A DNA stretch of 64,000 nt from Catenulispora sp. MAP5-51 (GCF_041261205.1 NZ_JBGCCH010000005.1:372001-436000), one strand, 5' to 3'. Shown: positions 1-9,324, counted from the stretch's first letter. Notes: generated by a model not told the origin, from the letters alone. Numbers and translations: made by a program.

Positions 1-165
1 GCGCAGGGTGAAGCTCCCCGCGCTCAGCTCGGGCTGCTCGGCGCACACACGTACCTGGTAGCCGGGCCGTCCGTCGGGCAGGCGGGCCCGGTTGAACACC
101 TCGATCGGCGTCGCGAGGTCGAACGGGATGACGCCGTCCAGGGCGATGATGGCGACGGTGTGCAT
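1..165 (-). CDS. GlxA-type AraC-family regulator, N-terminus (partial)
   Basis: Only the first 55 codons are inside the window; the gene runs off the left edge. The protein begins MHTVAIIALDGVIPFDL and continues with a beta-alpha-beta pattern and a PIEVFNRAR segment. This is typical of the DJ-1/PfpI-like sensor domain at the N-terminus of GlxA-type AraC regulators. The HTH half would lie outside the window, so a stand-alone DJ-1/PfpI protein is possible. The start is the ATG complementary to 163-165. It is divergent from the membrane protein gene at 320, and about 150 bases between them hold both promoters. Confidence 0.6.
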   Translation of the reverse strand, partial: MHTVAIIALDGVIPFDLATPIEVFNRARLPDGRPGYQVRVCAEQPELSAGSFTLR

Positions 166-319
166 GGCGAGAACATACCTCGGTGTGGACGGTGCTGACT
201 ACGCTTGGTGGGCATGTTCGCGCACTTCAGAGCCGCAGATCGCGGTGTGGCGTTTTCCCGTTGAAACCTGTCACTATTGCCACTGGGACTCCGGTGCGGC
301 CGCCGGATAGCGTCGCGAA

Positions 320-826
320 GTGACCAAATTCCTTCTGTCGCTGCACGTCCTGGCAGCCATCATCGCGGTCGGGCCGGTGGCCGTCGCCGCGAGCATGTTC
401 CCCAGATCCCTGCGCCGCGCTCACGAGGACTCCGGCGCGGTGACCGGGCTTCATCTGCTTCACCGCGTGTGCCGTGTGTACGCCGGCGTCGGCGTAGCCG
501 TCCCCGTCTTCGGTTTCGCCACCGCGAGCAATATGCACGTTCTCGGCAGCGCCTGGCTGATCACGGCCATCGGGCTGACCGCCGTGGCCGCCGGTGTTCT
601 CGCGCTGTGGATCCTGCCCGCGCAACAAGCCGCTCTGGCCGAGCTGGGAACAGCTGAGCCGGGGACAGCTGAGCCGGGGACGTCGGAGGCGCCGCCGGAG
701 TCCCAGGGCGGTCCCGCCGTTCGGACCGCCGCCCGCCTGGCCGCCGCGACCGGCATCTTCAACCTGCTCTGGGCGACTGTCACGATCCTGATGATCGTGC
801 GCCCCGGTTCGACGACGGGAGCGTGA
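320..826 (+). CDS. small integral membrane protein, about 4 TM segments
   Basis: 168-residue protein from a GTG start. Hydrophobic segments lie at about residues 5-27, 55-70, 80-100 and 140-160, and nearly the whole length is membrane. It looks like the predicted integral membrane proteins often annotated DUF2269, but I cannot confirm the family. A loop at about residues 108-125 holds a tandem TAEPG/TAEPG repeat made by two perfect 15-nt units (650-679). The next gene starts 3 nt after this stop, so the two are probably co-transcribed. No function is assigned. Confidence 0.6.
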   Translation: MTKFLLSLHVLAAIIAVGPVAVAASMFPRSLRRAHEDSGAVTGLHLLHRVCRVYAGVGVAVPVFGFATASNMHVLGSAWLITAIGLTAVAAGVLALWILPAQQAALAELGTAEPGTAEPGTSEAPPESQGGPAVRTAARLAAATGIFNLLWATVTILMIVRPGSTTGA

Positions 827-829
827 CCC

Positions 830-1072
830 GTGCCCACCCGCTTCTTCCGGATCGCGGCGCTCGTCGAGCTCGTCACGCTGATCGTGCTGCTGGCCAACCT
901 CGCCACCGCGAACCTTCAGCCGGTCGCGTCGGTGATCGGCCCGACCCACGGCTGCGCGTATCTCGTCATCGTTCTGGCGACGTGGCGCAACGGCCGCGCG
1001 GCGTCCGCCACCAAGCTCACCGCGCTGGTGCCGGGGATCGGGGGCCTCATGGTCCTGCGAAAGGTGGCGTAG
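830..1072 (+). CDS. DUF3817-family membrane protein
   Basis: 80 residues, GTG start 3 nt after the upstream stop. The pattern FRIAALVELVTLIVLLANL followed by GPTHGCAYLVIVLATW matches the DUF3817 family of short actinobacterial membrane proteins with two to three helices and a conserved GP-HG motif. The biochemical role is unknown in the family. It is probably made from the same transcript as the gene at 320; the message ends at the hairpin at 1088-1126. Confidence 0.7.
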   Translation: MPTRFFRIAALVELVTLIVLLANLATANLQPVASVIGPTHGCAYLVIVLATWRNGRAASATKLTALVPGIGGLMVLRKVA

Positions 1073-1087
1073 GCGGAACGAGCGAAA

Positions 1088-1126
1088 CGAGTCCGGGGCG
1101 CCCCGTCGCGGGAGGCCCCGGACTCG
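1088..1126. terminator. hairpin between convergent genes
   Basis: A 12-bp perfect stem (CGAGTCCGGGGC at 1088-1099, its complement at 1115-1126) with a 15-nt loop lies between the stop of the DUF3817 gene and the end of the minus-strand gene at 1134. It has no U-tract, but it could end transcription from both sides, as is usual in high-GC actinobacteria. Confidence 0.55.
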
Positions 1127-1133
1127 CGGTCAC

Positions 1134-1547
1134 CTACCGCCGGGCGGCCTGGCTCGGCTCCATCGCCGAGGCCCCGACACTGCCCGCCATCTGCGCGTTC
1201 TGCGCGGCGCTGAGGGTGTCGGCCCCACTGCCGGCGCCCACGACGTTGGTGATCCGGAACTTCACCGGCGGACCGTCGCCCTTGTTCGGCTTGTCGTGCG
1301 GCCGGCACATCACGACCGAGCCCACCTCCAGCGGCTCGTCGAGGTTGCCCGGGACGTAGGCCCGCACCTGTTTACCCCCGTTCATCGGGGACAGGACGGC
1401 CACGCGCGGCATGAGTTTCTCCGTGCCGTCGGGCTTCGTCTCGCGCCGGGTGAAGTCGGCGAACTCGGTCACCTTGTAGCGGTGCCGCACGTCGGACTTG
1501 GCGACATGCTCACCGTTGCCCTCGTTCTTCTTGCTGGACTTGGACAT
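1134..1547 (-). CDS. hypothetical protein, hydrophilic, single domain
   Basis: 137 residues. The N-terminus is Lys/Ser-rich (MSKSSKKNEGNGEHVAKSDV), followed by a compact stretch with RHRYKVTEFADFTRRETKPDG and VGSVVMCRPHDKPNKG, then an Ala/Gly/Ser tail. No signal peptide or membrane segment. The mid-region has a beta-strand alternation like an OB/SH3-type fold, but I recognise no family. A good ribosome site (AGGAGG about 12 nt upstream on the minus strand) supports the ATG at 1547. It lies downstream of the sigma factor gene on the same strand with an 80-nt gap and may share its transcript. Confidence 0.55.
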   Translation of the reverse strand: MSKSSKKNEGNGEHVAKSDVRHRYKVTEFADFTRRETKPDGTEKLMPRVAVLSPMNGGKQVRAYVPGNLDEPLEVGSVVMCRPHDKPNKGDGPPVKFRITNVVGAGSGADTLSAAQNAQMAGSVGASAMEPSQAARR

Positions 1548-1627
1548 CGCCTCAAGACCTCCTTCAGGTCGAGCGGACCCCCACCCAGCAACTCATCGGG
1601 GCCGCACGCGTGTCCTGCGGATCGCCG

Positions 1628-3001
1628 TCATCCGGGTGACTTCGAGGAAAGGTCCAGCCACGCGGAGGTGAGGTGCACCGTGACGGCCGCGGGGGCTTGC
1701 GGGTCCACCGGGACGGACACGTCGATGCCGGGGGTCGGCCAGGGCGGCGGGGTCGGCGGGGGCGGCGGATCGGACGGCTGGATCGCAGGATTCGGAGTAC
1801 CGGTCACAGAGGGCTGGGTCACGACTGGTGTCGACTGCGGCGCGGCGGTGGGTTGGGCCGGCGAGTGCGTGGTCTGCGATGCCGATGCCGGAGTGGCAGC
1901 CGGGGGTGCGGCATGGCGCGGTGCGTACTGGACCGGCTGGGGGTGGGAGGGCTTGGCAGCTGGTTGTGGGCTTGGCGTCTCGGCGACCGGCGCCGCGGTC
2001 TGGGCCGCCTGTGCTTCGGCGGGTGTGTGCGGAGCGGGGTGGGGATGCGCGGGACTGCCGGTCAAAGCCGCAGCGGCGACAGCGATGGCGGCCGACACCA
2101 CCACACCTGCCGAGACCACGCCTGTCTTGCCGCCAACACGCGCCCCGCCGCCTGCCGCCTTCGCCCCAGTACCGACCGCTCCGGCCTTCGCCCCGGCGCC
2201 GACAGTCCCAGCCTTCGCCCCGGCGCCGACCATCCCCGCCGCGACCAGCCGCACCGACCCGCCGCCCAGCGCTCCCGCCAGCAGCCCCGGCCCGAGCAGG
2301 GCGGGCAGCCGCAGGTTGACCTGCTGCAGTGCCGCCAAGCGCGCGCGGCAGTCGTCGCACTGCTCCGAGTGCGTGCGCAGTGCGTCCGTCTGGCGTGCTG
2401 ACAGGCCTCCGCGGACCAGGGAGGGCAGCTTCTGCCAGTGCTTCGCGCATGCCTCCTCCGCCGGGGCGCCCGGGTAGCCGCGGAGGAAGGCCTGGCGCAG
2501 GCCCTCGCGGGCGCGGTTCAGCAGGGCCGCGGTCGCGTTGGTGGTCGCGCCGATGCGGCGGCCGATCGTCTCCAGGGGCAGGTCTTCGACCTCTGACAGC
2601 CACAGGGCCTGGACCCAGCGGTCGGGCAGGTCCTTCAGGAGGCGGGTGACGAAGTCGATGTGCGCGATCTGCTGCGAGGGGTCCTGCGGGGCGGCGGCCG
2701 TGGTGGCGGGGCGGCCGAGGTGCGTTTCGGGGGATTCGGTGGGGAGGGGGATCTCCGCGGTGGTGCGGTGCAGGGTGTTGGCGAGGTTGCGGATCGTCGT
2801 GGCCAGGTAGGCCGGGACGTTCTCCACCGGGTGGCCGGCCGAGATGCGGCGCCAGACGCGGAAGTGGGCCTCGGCGACCAGGTCCTCGGCGGTGGCGGGG
2901 TCGCCGGTCAGGGTGCGGGCGTAGGCCGTCAGGCGGGCGTTGTGGTCCTCGTAGACCCGGGTGTACGCGGCCAGGTCGGCGCCGGTGTCGGTCACGGGCA
3001 C
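1628..3001 (-). CDS. RNA polymerase sigma factor fused to a zinc-finger/TM module
   Basis: 457 residues, GTG start. Residues about 10-80 form sigma region 2 (YEDHNARLTAYARTLTGDPATAEDLVAEAHFRVW). Residues about 115-172 form region 4 with an HTH (LPLETIGRRIGATTNATAALL). A zinc-binding HxxxCxxC motif follows at His211, Cys215 and Cys218, as in ZAS-type anti-sigma factors. Then come a Gly/Ala repeat (about 259-285), one transmembrane helix (about 292-314) and a Pro/Ala/Thr-rich stretch of about 110 residues ending in a short folded-looking tail. A usual ECF factor is about 180-200 residues, so this one carries an anti-sigma-like sensor in cis. It may be membrane-tethered and released by a signal; that is inference. 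The SsgA-like gene is divergent from it. Confidence 0.85.
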   Translation of the reverse strand: MPVTDTGADLAAYTRVYEDHNARLTAYARTLTGDPATAEDLVAEAHFRVWRRISAGHPVENVPAYLATTIRNLANTLHRTTAEIPLPTESPETHLGRPATTAAAPQDPSQQIAHIDFVTRLLKDLPDRWVQALWLSEVEDLPLETIGRRIGATTNATAALLNRAREGLRQAFLRGYPGAPAEEACAKHWQKLPSLVRGGLSARQTDALRTHSEQCDDCRARLAALQQVNLRLPALLGPGLLAGALGGGSVRLVAAGMVGAGAKAGTVGAGAKAGAVGTGAKAAGGGARVGGKTGVVSAGVVVSAAIAVAAAALTGSPAHPHPAPHTPAEAQAAQTAAPVAETPSPQPAAKPSHPQPVQYAPRHAAPPAATPASASQTTHSPAQPTAAPQSTPVVTQPSVTGTPNPAIQPSDPPPPPTPPPWPTPGIDVSVPVDPQAPAAVTVHLTSAWLDLSSKSPG

Positions 3002-3118
3002 ACCTTATCGGGCGAATGTGACACACATCACACAGAATTCGGGCGAAAGTCGCGTAAGGTCAGGTCCCCTTCACAAGTCCTTGTTGTGATACCGCCACGA
3101 CAGCAAGGAGTGACAGCG

Positions 3119-3547
3119 ATGCTCGCGACCCACGAACAGCCGCTCAAGACCCATGTGGTGACCTCCGACAAGCGGATGGCGGGAGTCCCCGCCGTGCTGC
3201 GCTACCGCTCCGACGATCCGTTCGCGGTGCGGCTGGCGTTCCTGGACGTCCACTCCGACCGCGTCGTCGACGGCATCGAGTGGGTCTTCGCCCGCGATCT
3301 GCTGACCGACGGTCTGCACACCCCGGCCGGCGAGGGCGACGTGCACGTCTGGCCGTTCGGCCCGGGCGATCTGATGATCGAGCTGCGCAGCGGCGACTCG
3401 ACCGCCTTGGTGATCACACCGCAGTCGGCGGTGCGGTTGTTCCTGTGCCAGATCTACGCGATCGTCCCGGCCGGCGCCGAGCCGGGGCACCTGGACTTGG
3501 ACCGCGGGCTGGCCCGCCTCGTCGGTCAGGGTTTCGGTCAGGGGTGA
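3119..3547 (+). CDS. SsgA-family sporulation/cell division regulator
   Basis: 142 residues from the ATG at 3119, chosen because AAGGAG lies 8 nt upstream; longer in-frame readings have no such site. The pattern VPAVLRYRSDDPFAVRLAFLD, then WVFARDLLTDGL, then GDVHVWP, is the SsgA-like protein signature. SALPs are specific to sporulating actinomycetes and steer septum placement and spore-wall assembly with FtsZ. Which paralogue (SsgA, SsgB or another) cannot be told here. It is divergent from the sigma fusion with a 117-nt shared promoter region and converges on the ROK gene. Confidence 0.9.
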   Translation: MLATHEQPLKTHVVTSDKRMAGVPAVLRYRSDDPFAVRLAFLDVHSDRVVDGIEWVFARDLLTDGLHTPAGEGDVHVWPFGPGDLMIELRSGDSTALVITPQSAVRLFLCQIYAIVPAGAEPGHLDLDRGLARLVGQGFGQG

Positions 3548-3556
3548 GGAACGCGC

Positions 3557-4816
3557 TCAGCGCGCCGCCATCCACGCCGCCGGATCGGCGTGCACCCGCC
3601 GGATGACGGCGGTCGCCGCCCCGGTCACCGCCGCCGCGGTCCCGCGCCGCGACACGCGCACGGCCACCGGGGCCCAGCGCGCGGAGATCACATGCTCGGC
3701 CAGCGCCCGCTCCACCCCGGGCACCAGCTCGGCGTACTCCGGCCGGGCGTAGACGCCGCCGAGCACGACCGCGGGCAGGTCGAAGAGGTTGACCGCGGCG
3801 GCGGCCGCGCGCCCGAGGGCCGAAGCCGCGGCCCGGGGTCCGTCACGCCGCAGCGCCTCCAGGCCGGCGACCGTCTCCAGACACCCCCGGGCACCACACC
3901 GGCACTGCACCCCGCCGGGCACGACCGTGACGTGCCCTATTTCCCCGGCCCAGCCCCGCGCGCCCCGGAACAGCTCGCGGTCCAGGATGACGCCCGCACC
4001 GACGCCGATCTCGCCGGAGACATAGAGGAAGTCGGTCAACGCGGAACCGGAATCGGAACCGGAATCAGAACCGGAATCGGCCCCGACCCCGTGCGCCTCG
4101 GCCAGCGCCGCGAAATCCGCCTCGTTCCCGACCACCGGCTCGAACGGCGTCTCCGGCAGGGCCCGCCGCAGTTCGGCCCCGATCTCCACGTCCTGCCACA
4201 GCAGGTTCGGCGCGCTGCGGATCCGGCCGTGCGGCGCCTCGACCAGGCCCGGGACCGCGACCGCTGTGCCGGCCAGGGTCAGTCCGGCCTCCGCCTCGGC
4301 CTGCCGGGCCAGCCCCGCCAGGTCGGCCAGCACCTCGGGCACCGCGCGGTCGCGCTGGTCGCCGGCCGATATGACCGTGGCGCGCACCGCGCCGGTCAGG
4401 TCCATCACGCAGGCCGCCAGGTAGTCCACGTTGATCTCCAGCCCGAGTCCGGCCGGGCCGTCGGCGGCCGGGACCAGGCCCGCGGCCGGCCGGCCCGCAC
4501 CGGTGGCCGGGGGCGGTGACACCTCGGCGACCAGGCCGGCCTCCAGCAGCGCGTCGGCCAGGGCGGAGGCGGTGGCGCGGGTGACGCCGGTGGCCGCGGC
4601 CAGCGCCGCGCGGGACAGCGGGGCCGGGGCGTCCAGGATCAGCCCGTACAGCAGCGCCAGGTTGGCGTTGCGGATGCTGGCCTGGCGGGCGGGGTTGGGG
4701 ACGGCGCGGGCGTTGCGGCTGTCACGGCCGTCGCGGTCCGCGGGGCGGGCGCTGGCGGGGCTGGTGGGCGCGGGCATGTCTTGACAATGCCACAGTCCGT
4801 CCATAAGTTCATCCAT
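3557..4816 (-). CDS. xylR: ROK-family transcriptional repressor (XylR-type)
   Basis: 419 residues if translation starts at the ATG at 4816, which has AGGGA 8 nt upstream. An alternative ATG at 4777 would leave the xylA promoter outside the coding region but has a weaker ribosome site. Residues about 50-100 form a winged HTH ([30 protein letters not shown]). The rest is a ROK sugar-kinase-like domain with the zinc signature GHVTVVP..C-C-ARGCLE. A DSGS repeat sits in a loop, from three 12-nt units at 4044-4079. It is divergent from xylA-xylB, so it is probably the xylose-responsive repressor of that operon. The symbol is inferred from context; the ligand is not shown. Confidence 0.85.
   Translation of the reverse strand: MDELMDGLWHCQDMPAPTSPASARPADRDGRDSRNARAVPNPARQASIRNANLALLYGLILDAPAPLSRAALAAATGVTRATASALADALLEAGLVAEVSPPPATGAGRPAAGLVPAADGPAGLGLEINVDYLAACVMDLTGAVRATVISAGDQRDRAVPEVLADLAGLARQAEAEAGLTLAGTAVAVPGLVEAPHGRIRSAPNLLWQDVEIGAELRRALPETPFEPVVGNEADFAALAEAHGVGADSGSDSGSDSGSALTDFLYVSGEIGVGAGVILDRELFRGARGWAGEIGHVTVVPGGVQCRCGARGCLETVAGLEALRRDGPRAAASALGRAAAAAVNLFDLPAVVLGGVYARPEYAELVPGVERALAEHVISARWAPVAVRVSRRGTAAAVTGAATAVIRRVHADPAAWMAAR
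4781..4809 (+). promoter_or_regulatory. candidate xylA promoter
   Basis: TTGACA at 4781-4786 is followed after exactly 17 nt by TAAGTT at 4804-4809, about 60 nt ahead of the xylA ATG at 4870. The -35 is a consensus match; the -10 is weak. The adjacent ATGGATGAACTTATGGACG direct-repeat-like stretch on the minus strand may hold the ROK operator. The promoter overlaps the first codons of the ROK gene if that gene starts at 4816. Confidence 0.5.
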
Positions 4817-4869
4817 TAAACAATTCCCTCGCTCCAGCGAAAGCCCCTCGACCCCCCCAGGAGCCCGCG

Positions 4870-6039
4870 ATGACCGTCGCCCCGACGCCCGCAGACAAGT
4901 TCACCTTCGGCCTCTGGACGGTCGGGTGGCAGGCCCAAGACCCGTTCGGGGACGCGACCCGGCCCGCGCTGGACCCGGTGGAGAGCGTGCACCGGCTCGC
5001 CGAGCTCGGCGCCTACGGCGTCACCTTCCACGACGACGACCTGATCCCCTTCGGGGCCGGCGACGACGAGCGCGCCAAGCACATCGCGCGCTTCCGCGAG
5101 GCGCTGGACGCCACCGGCCTGAAGGTGCCGATGGCCACCACCAACCTGTTCAAGCACCCGGTCTTCAAGGACGGCGCGTTCACCAGCAACGACCGCGACA
5201 TCCGGCGCTACGCGCTGCGCAAGGTCATGCGCAACCTGGACCTGGCCGCCGAACTCGGCGCGCACACCTACGTCTTCTGGGGCGGCCGCGAGGGCTCGGA
5301 GTCGGACGCCGCCAAGGACGTCCAGGCCGCGCTGGACCGCTACCGCGAGGGCATCGACACCCTGGCCGCCTACGTCACCGACCGCGGCTACGGCATCCGC
5401 TTCGCCCTGGAGCCCAAGCCCAACGAGCCGCGCGGCGACATCCTGCTGCCCACCATCGGCCACGCGCTGGGCTTCATCAGCACCCTGGAACACCACGAGA
5501 TGGTCGGCCTGAACCCCGAGGTCGGCCACGAGCAGATGGCCGGCCTGAACTTCGCCCACGGCATCGCCCAGGCGCTGTGGCAGGGCAAGCTCTTCCACAT
5601 CGACCTCAACGGCCAGCGCGGCATCAAGTTCGACCAGGACCTGGTCTTCGGCCACGGCGACCTGCTCAACGCCTTCTTCCTGGTGGACCTGCTGGAGAAC
5701 GGCGGCTACGAGGGCCCCCGGCACTTCGACTACAAGCCGGCCCGCACCGAGGACATCGCCGGCGTCTGGCAGTCGGCGGCCGCGAACATGCGCACCTACC
5801 TGCTGCTCAAGGAGCGTTCCGCGGCCTTCCGGGCCGACCCGGAGGTCGTCGAGGCGCGCGCCGCGGCCCGCGTGGACGAGCTGGCCACCCCCACCCTCGC
5901 CGACGGCGAGACCTACGCCGACCTGCTGGCCGACCGCACCGCCTTCGAGGAGTTCGACGCCGACGAGGCGGCCGAGCGGGGCCTGGGCGCCGTCCGGCTC
6001 ACCCAGCTCGCCGTCGAGCACCTGATGGGCGCGCGGTGA
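4870..6039 (+). CDS. xylA: xylose isomerase
   Basis: 389 residues, the normal length of the class I (actinobacterial) enzymes. It interconverts D-xylose and D-xylulose in the cytoplasm using two divalent metals. All catalytic and metal residues of the Streptomyces enzyme fall at the expected numbers: His54 and Asp57 in VTFHDDD, Glu181 and Lys183 in [12 protein letters not shown], Glu217 and His220 in NPEVGHE, Asp245, Asp255, Asp257 and Asp287. AGGAG precedes the ATG. xylB follows after 49 nt in the same direction, and the ROK repressor is divergent upstream. Confidence 0.98.
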   Translation: MTVAPTPADKFTFGLWTVGWQAQDPFGDATRPALDPVESVHRLAELGAYGVTFHDDDLIPFGAGDDERAKHIARFREALDATGLKVPMATTNLFKHPVFKDGAFTSNDRDIRRYALRKVMRNLDLAAELGAHTYVFWGGREGSESDAAKDVQAALDRYREGIDTLAAYVTDRGYGIRFALEPKPNEPRGDILLPTIGHALGFISTLEHHEMVGLNPEVGHEQMAGLNFAHGIAQALWQGKLFHIDLNGQRGIKFDQDLVFGHGDLLNAFFLVDLLENGGYEGPRHFDYKPARTEDIAGVWQSAAANMRTYLLLKERSAAFRADPEVVEARAAARVDELATPTLADGETYADLLADRTAFEEFDADEAAERGLGAVRLTQLAVEHLMGAR

Positions 6040-6088
6040 AGCAGCGGCAGCGGCAGCGGCGCCGGCCCCTCGGCCCGGTGAGGTCGCG

Positions 6089-7471
6089 ATGAGACTGGCC
6101 GCCGGCGTCGACTCCTCGACGCAGTCGTGCAAGGTCGTCATCCGTGACGTCGACAGCGGAGCCCTGATCCGTCAGGGCTCCGCCCCGCACCCGGCGGGCA
6201 CCGAGGTGGACCCCGAGGCGTGGTGGCAAGCGCTGCACACGGCCATCGAGGCGGCCGGCGGACTCGACGACGTCGAGGCGCTCGCGGTCGGCGGCCAGCA
6301 GCACGGCATGGTGTGCCTGGACGAGCACGGCGAAGTGGTGCGTCCCGCGCTGCTGTGGAACGACACCCGTTCCGCACAAGCGGCGACCGACCTCGTCGGC
6401 GAACTCGGTGCAGAGGTGTGGGCCCAGGCGGTCGGCTCGGTGCCGGTGGCGTCGTTCACCGTCACGAAGCTGCGCTGGCTCGCCGAGCACGAGCCGGAGA
6501 ACGCGGCGCGCGTCGCGGCGGTGTGCCTGCCGCACGACTGGCTCACCTGGCGGCTGCGCGGAAGCACCGACATCAGTGAGCTGATCACCGACCGCAGCGA
6601 CGCCTCCGGTACCGGCTACTGGTCGCCGGCCACCGGTGAATACCGCCAGGATTTGCTGAAGCGGGCGTTCGGGCGGGAAGTCTTGCTGCCCCGTGTGGCC
6701 GGAGCCGGCGAAGTCGTCGGCCGCTTCGGTGACATCGCGCTCGGCCCGGGCGCCGGCGACAACGCGGCAGCGGCCCTGGGCCTCGGCGCCCGCGCCGGCG
6801 ACGTCGTGGTGTCGATCGGGACCTCGGGCACCGTGTTCGCGGTCTCCGACATCCCGACCGCCGAGGCCACCGGCACCGTCGCGGGGTTCGCCGATGCGAC
6901 CGGACGATTCCTGCCGCTGGTCTGCACGCTCAACGCCGCGCGCGTCCTGGACGCCGGAGCGGCGATGAGCGGGACCGACCTCGACGGCCTGTCCAAGGCG
7001 GCGCTGTCCGCACCGCCCGGTGCCGACGGGCTCATCCTGATCCCCTACCTGGAAGGCGAGCGCACTCCCAACCTCCCCGACGCCGCCGGCTCCCTCCACG
7101 GCCTGCGCCTGGCCAACGCCACCTCGGCGCACCTGGCGCGGGCCGCCGTCGAGGGCATGCTGTGTGGCCTGGCCGACGGTCTGGACGCGCTGACCGCGCT
7201 CGGCGTGCCGGTCGAGCGCATCCTGCTCATCGGCGGCGGCGCGCGCTCGGAGGCCGTGCGCACCATCGCCCCGGCGATCCTCGGCCGCCCGGTGGCCGTG
7301 CCGCCGCCGGGGGAGTACGTCGCCGACGGCGCCGCCGCCCAGGCCGCGTGGGTCCTGGCCGGCTCGGAGGAGCCGCCTCGGCGCGTCACTCAGGGGACTG
7401 AGACCTTCGAGGCCGAACCGCTTCCGGAGGTCCGCAAGCGTTACCACGAATACCGCGACCGGGTGGCTTGA
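6089..7471 (+). CDS. xylB: xylulokinase
   Basis: 460-residue FGGY-family kinase that phosphorylates D-xylulose to xylulose-5-phosphate for the pentose phosphate pathway. Visible are the N-terminal phosphate loop [12 protein letters not shown], the substrate segment GGQQHGMV (about 69-75), the catalytic aspartate in GAGDNAAAA (Asp224) and the C-terminal [14 protein letters not shown] adenosine-binding motif. The length is slightly short for XylB but complete. It is the second gene of the xylA-xylB operon, which ends at the strong hairpin at 7491-7521. Confidence 0.95.
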   Translation: MRLAAGVDSSTQSCKVVIRDVDSGALIRQGSAPHPAGTEVDPEAWWQALHTAIEAAGGLDDVEALAVGGQQHGMVCLDEHGEVVRPALLWNDTRSAQAATDLVGELGAEVWAQAVGSVPVASFTVTKLRWLAEHEPENAARVAAVCLPHDWLTWRLRGSTDISELITDRSDASGTGYWSPATGEYRQDLLKRAFGREVLLPRVAGAGEVVGRFGDIALGPGAGDNAAAALGLGARAGDVVVSIGTSGTVFAVSDIPTAEATGTVAGFADATGRFLPLVCTLNAARVLDAGAAMSGTDLDGLSKAALSAPPGADGLILIPYLEGERTPNLPDAAGSLHGLRLANATSAHLARAAVEGMLCGLADGLDALTALGVPVERILLIGGGARSEAVRTIAPAILGRPVAVPPPGEYVADGAAAQAAWVLAGSEEPPRRVTQGTETFEAEPLPEVRKRYHEYRDRVA

Positions 7472-7490
7472 GGGAGCCCCCTGAGCGGAA

Positions 7491-7521
7491 CGGCGTCCCC
7501 GGGCATCGCCCGGGGACGCCG
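7491..7521. terminator. bidirectional terminator hairpin, xylB / GH5
   Basis: A 14-bp perfect stem (CGGCGTCCCCGGGC at 7491-7504 and its complement at 7508-7521) with a 3-nt loop lies exactly between the converging xylB and GH5 genes. Confidence 0.8.
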
Positions 7522-7535
7522 CACCTTCCCCGTCG

Positions 7536-9122
7536 TCAGAAGGTCGCCAAGTGCGCCTTGTAGCCGGCGCCGTAGGTCGTCGGCGTGCCGTCGTAGGCGC
7601 TGATCAAGGAGGGACCGGACGAGCAGTCCCACGTGTTCCACGTCCACGCCGAGTAGCCGGTGTGGTGGCTGTCCAGCCACGCCATCAGCGTGTCGATGTA
7701 GGAGTGGCCGCAGTCGTTCTCGCCGATCTCCCCGGGGATCACCGGCACCTGCGCGATGACCGGTGCGACCTGGGAGTCCCAGCACGACGAGGACGAGCAC
7801 GAGTTGAAGTTGTACGAGTGCCACGACGCCGCGAGGTTGTGCAGCGGGTCCGTCGGCTCGTGGGCCAGCCACTGGCTCAGGTCGTTGGAGTACGCCACGC
7901 CGCCGAGCATCAGCACGTTCGGGGCGCCCGCGCCGCGCACCGCGTTGACCAGCGACTGCATCCCGGCGACCTGGTAGGTGATGCCGGTGCAGGTACCGCC
8001 GTTCTGCCAGCACGACCAGCCGGCCGCGGAGTTGAAGCCCGCCGCGAAGTCCGGGTACGGCTCGTTGAAGAGGTCGAATATGGTCGACTGGTCGTTCTTG
8101 AACGCCCCGGCCACCGAGGACCAGAACGCCGGGGCGTTGGCCGCGTCCGGCATCGGCTTCTGGCACGTCGCGGTGGCCACCGAGCAGGCCGAGGACTGGC
8201 CGGTGTAGACGCCGTCGGTCCAGTGCAGGTCCAGGATCACGGCCAGGCCGTGCTGGTGCAGCAGGCTGACGAAGCTCTCGATCGCGGACTGGTAGGCCGC
8301 GCCGCCGTACTGCGACTGCACGTCCGACTCGCCGAGCCAGCAGTCCTCGTTCAGCGGCACCCGGACGATGTTCGCCTTCCACGAGGCGATCGCCGCCACC
8401 GAGGCGTCGTCGACCGGTCCGTCGAAGATGCCCTTGCCCTGGACGCACGCGAACTCCGCGCCCGAGCGGTTCACCCCGTGCGGGACGAAGGCTTTGCCGG
8501 TGCTGTCCACGAGCTGGTTGCCCGAGACGTGCAGCGCCGGGGCACCGTTCGACGGGGGAGGGGAGCTCGGGGTGGTGCTGGGCGTCGTGCTCGGGGTGGT
8601 CGGAGTCGTCGTCGGGGTGGTCGACGGCGTGGTGCTCGGAGTGGTGCTCGGCGTCGTGCTGGGCGTGGTGCTCGGCGTCGAGGTCGGCGAGCCGGCCCCG
8701 GTACAGGTGGTGCCGTTGACGCTGAACACGGTCGGCGCGGCGTTGGCGCCGCTGTAGGTGAAGTTCGCGCCGATGCCGGTGTTCGCGCCGGCGGCCACTG
8801 AACCGTTGTAGGAGGCGTTGGTGACGCTCACCGCCTTCCCGGACTGCGTCCAGGTGCCGTTCCAGCCGTTCTGCAGCGTCTGGTTGCCACCGTAGGAGTA
8901 GCCCAGCGTCCAGCCGGTCCAGGGGCTCGTCCCGACGTTGGCGATGGTGATGTTCGTGGTGAAGCCGCTGCCCCAGTCGGTGCCGACCGAATACGTGACC
9001 TGACACTGCACGGTGGTCGCGGCGCTCGCCGTGCTGGGCACGAGGACCGCGGCGGTCGCGGAACCCGCCGCGAGTGCCACCCCGGCCACCGCGCTGAGCG
9101 CCGCCCTCAGTCTCGTGGACAT
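7536..9122 (-). CDS. secreted GH5 endoglucanase with N-terminal CBM2
   Basis: 528 residues. A signal peptide (about 1-34, ends ASA) is followed by a cellulose-binding CBM2 (about 36-137; bounded by Cys40 and a late Cys, with WTGWTLGYSY, NGWNGTWTQSG and NASYNGSV). A Ser/Thr-Pro linker (about 138-192) leads to a GH5 catalytic domain. Catalytic signatures are NIVRVPLNEDCW, ILDLHW, the acid/base Glu in FNEPYPD, and the nucleophile Glu in IPGEIGENDCG. It probably cleaves internal beta-1,4-glucan bonds outside the cell; GH5 subfamilies differ, so a mannanase or other activity remains possible. AGGAGG lies 4 nt before the ATG. It is divergent from the LacI regulator, with a LacI-type palindrome in the shared promoter region. 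Confidence 0.92.
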   Translation of the reverse strand: MSTRLRAALSAVAGVALAAGSATAAVLVPSTASAATTVQCQVTYSVGTDWGSGFTTNITIANVGTSPWTGWTLGYSYGGNQTLQNGWNGTWTQSGKAVSVTNASYNGSVAAGANTGIGANFTYSGANAAPTVFSVNGTTCTGAGSPTSTPSTTPSTTPSTTPSTTPSTTPTTTPTTPSTTPSTTPSSPPPSNGAPALHVSGNQLVDSTGKAFVPHGVNRSGAEFACVQGKGIFDGPVDDASVAAIASWKANIVRVPLNEDCWLGESDVQSQYGGAAYQSAIESFVSLLHQHGLAVILDLHWTDGVYTGQSSACSVATATCQKPMPDAANAPAFWSSVAGAFKNDQSTIFDLFNEPYPDFAAGFNSAAGWSCWQNGGTCTGITYQVAGMQSLVNAVRGAGAPNVLMLGGVAYSNDLSQWLAHEPTDPLHNLAASWHSYNFNSCSSSSCWDSQVAPVIAQVPVIPGEIGENDCGHSYIDTLMAWLDSHHTGYSAWTWNTWDCSSGPSLISAYDGTPTTYGAGYKAHLATF

Positions 9123-9324
9123 AAGCCTCCTTCATCGCTTCGACATTGCGGCGGAACGTAGGAAGGGTTTCGGCCGGGGCGCAAGGTCGCGCCCCCGAAA
9201 CCCCAGGACGGCACCCGCAAGGCGATGAAACTTTCACGGCAGCGGCGCCGTAGGCCCTCGTCGTGCCGGTTCTGGCCTGGATCGGTCCGCCCTCCCCTTG
9301 ACAACTCCGTGCACTGCGACGACT

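Noticed and set aside
5999-7447. Long minus-strand frame opposite xylB
   Set aside because: Antisense shadow. xylA and xylB on the plus strand have all catalytic motifs.
7551-8801. 416-codon plus-strand frame opposite the GH5 gene
   Set aside because: Arg/Val-rich antisense shadow of the GH5 and linker coding region; no family features.
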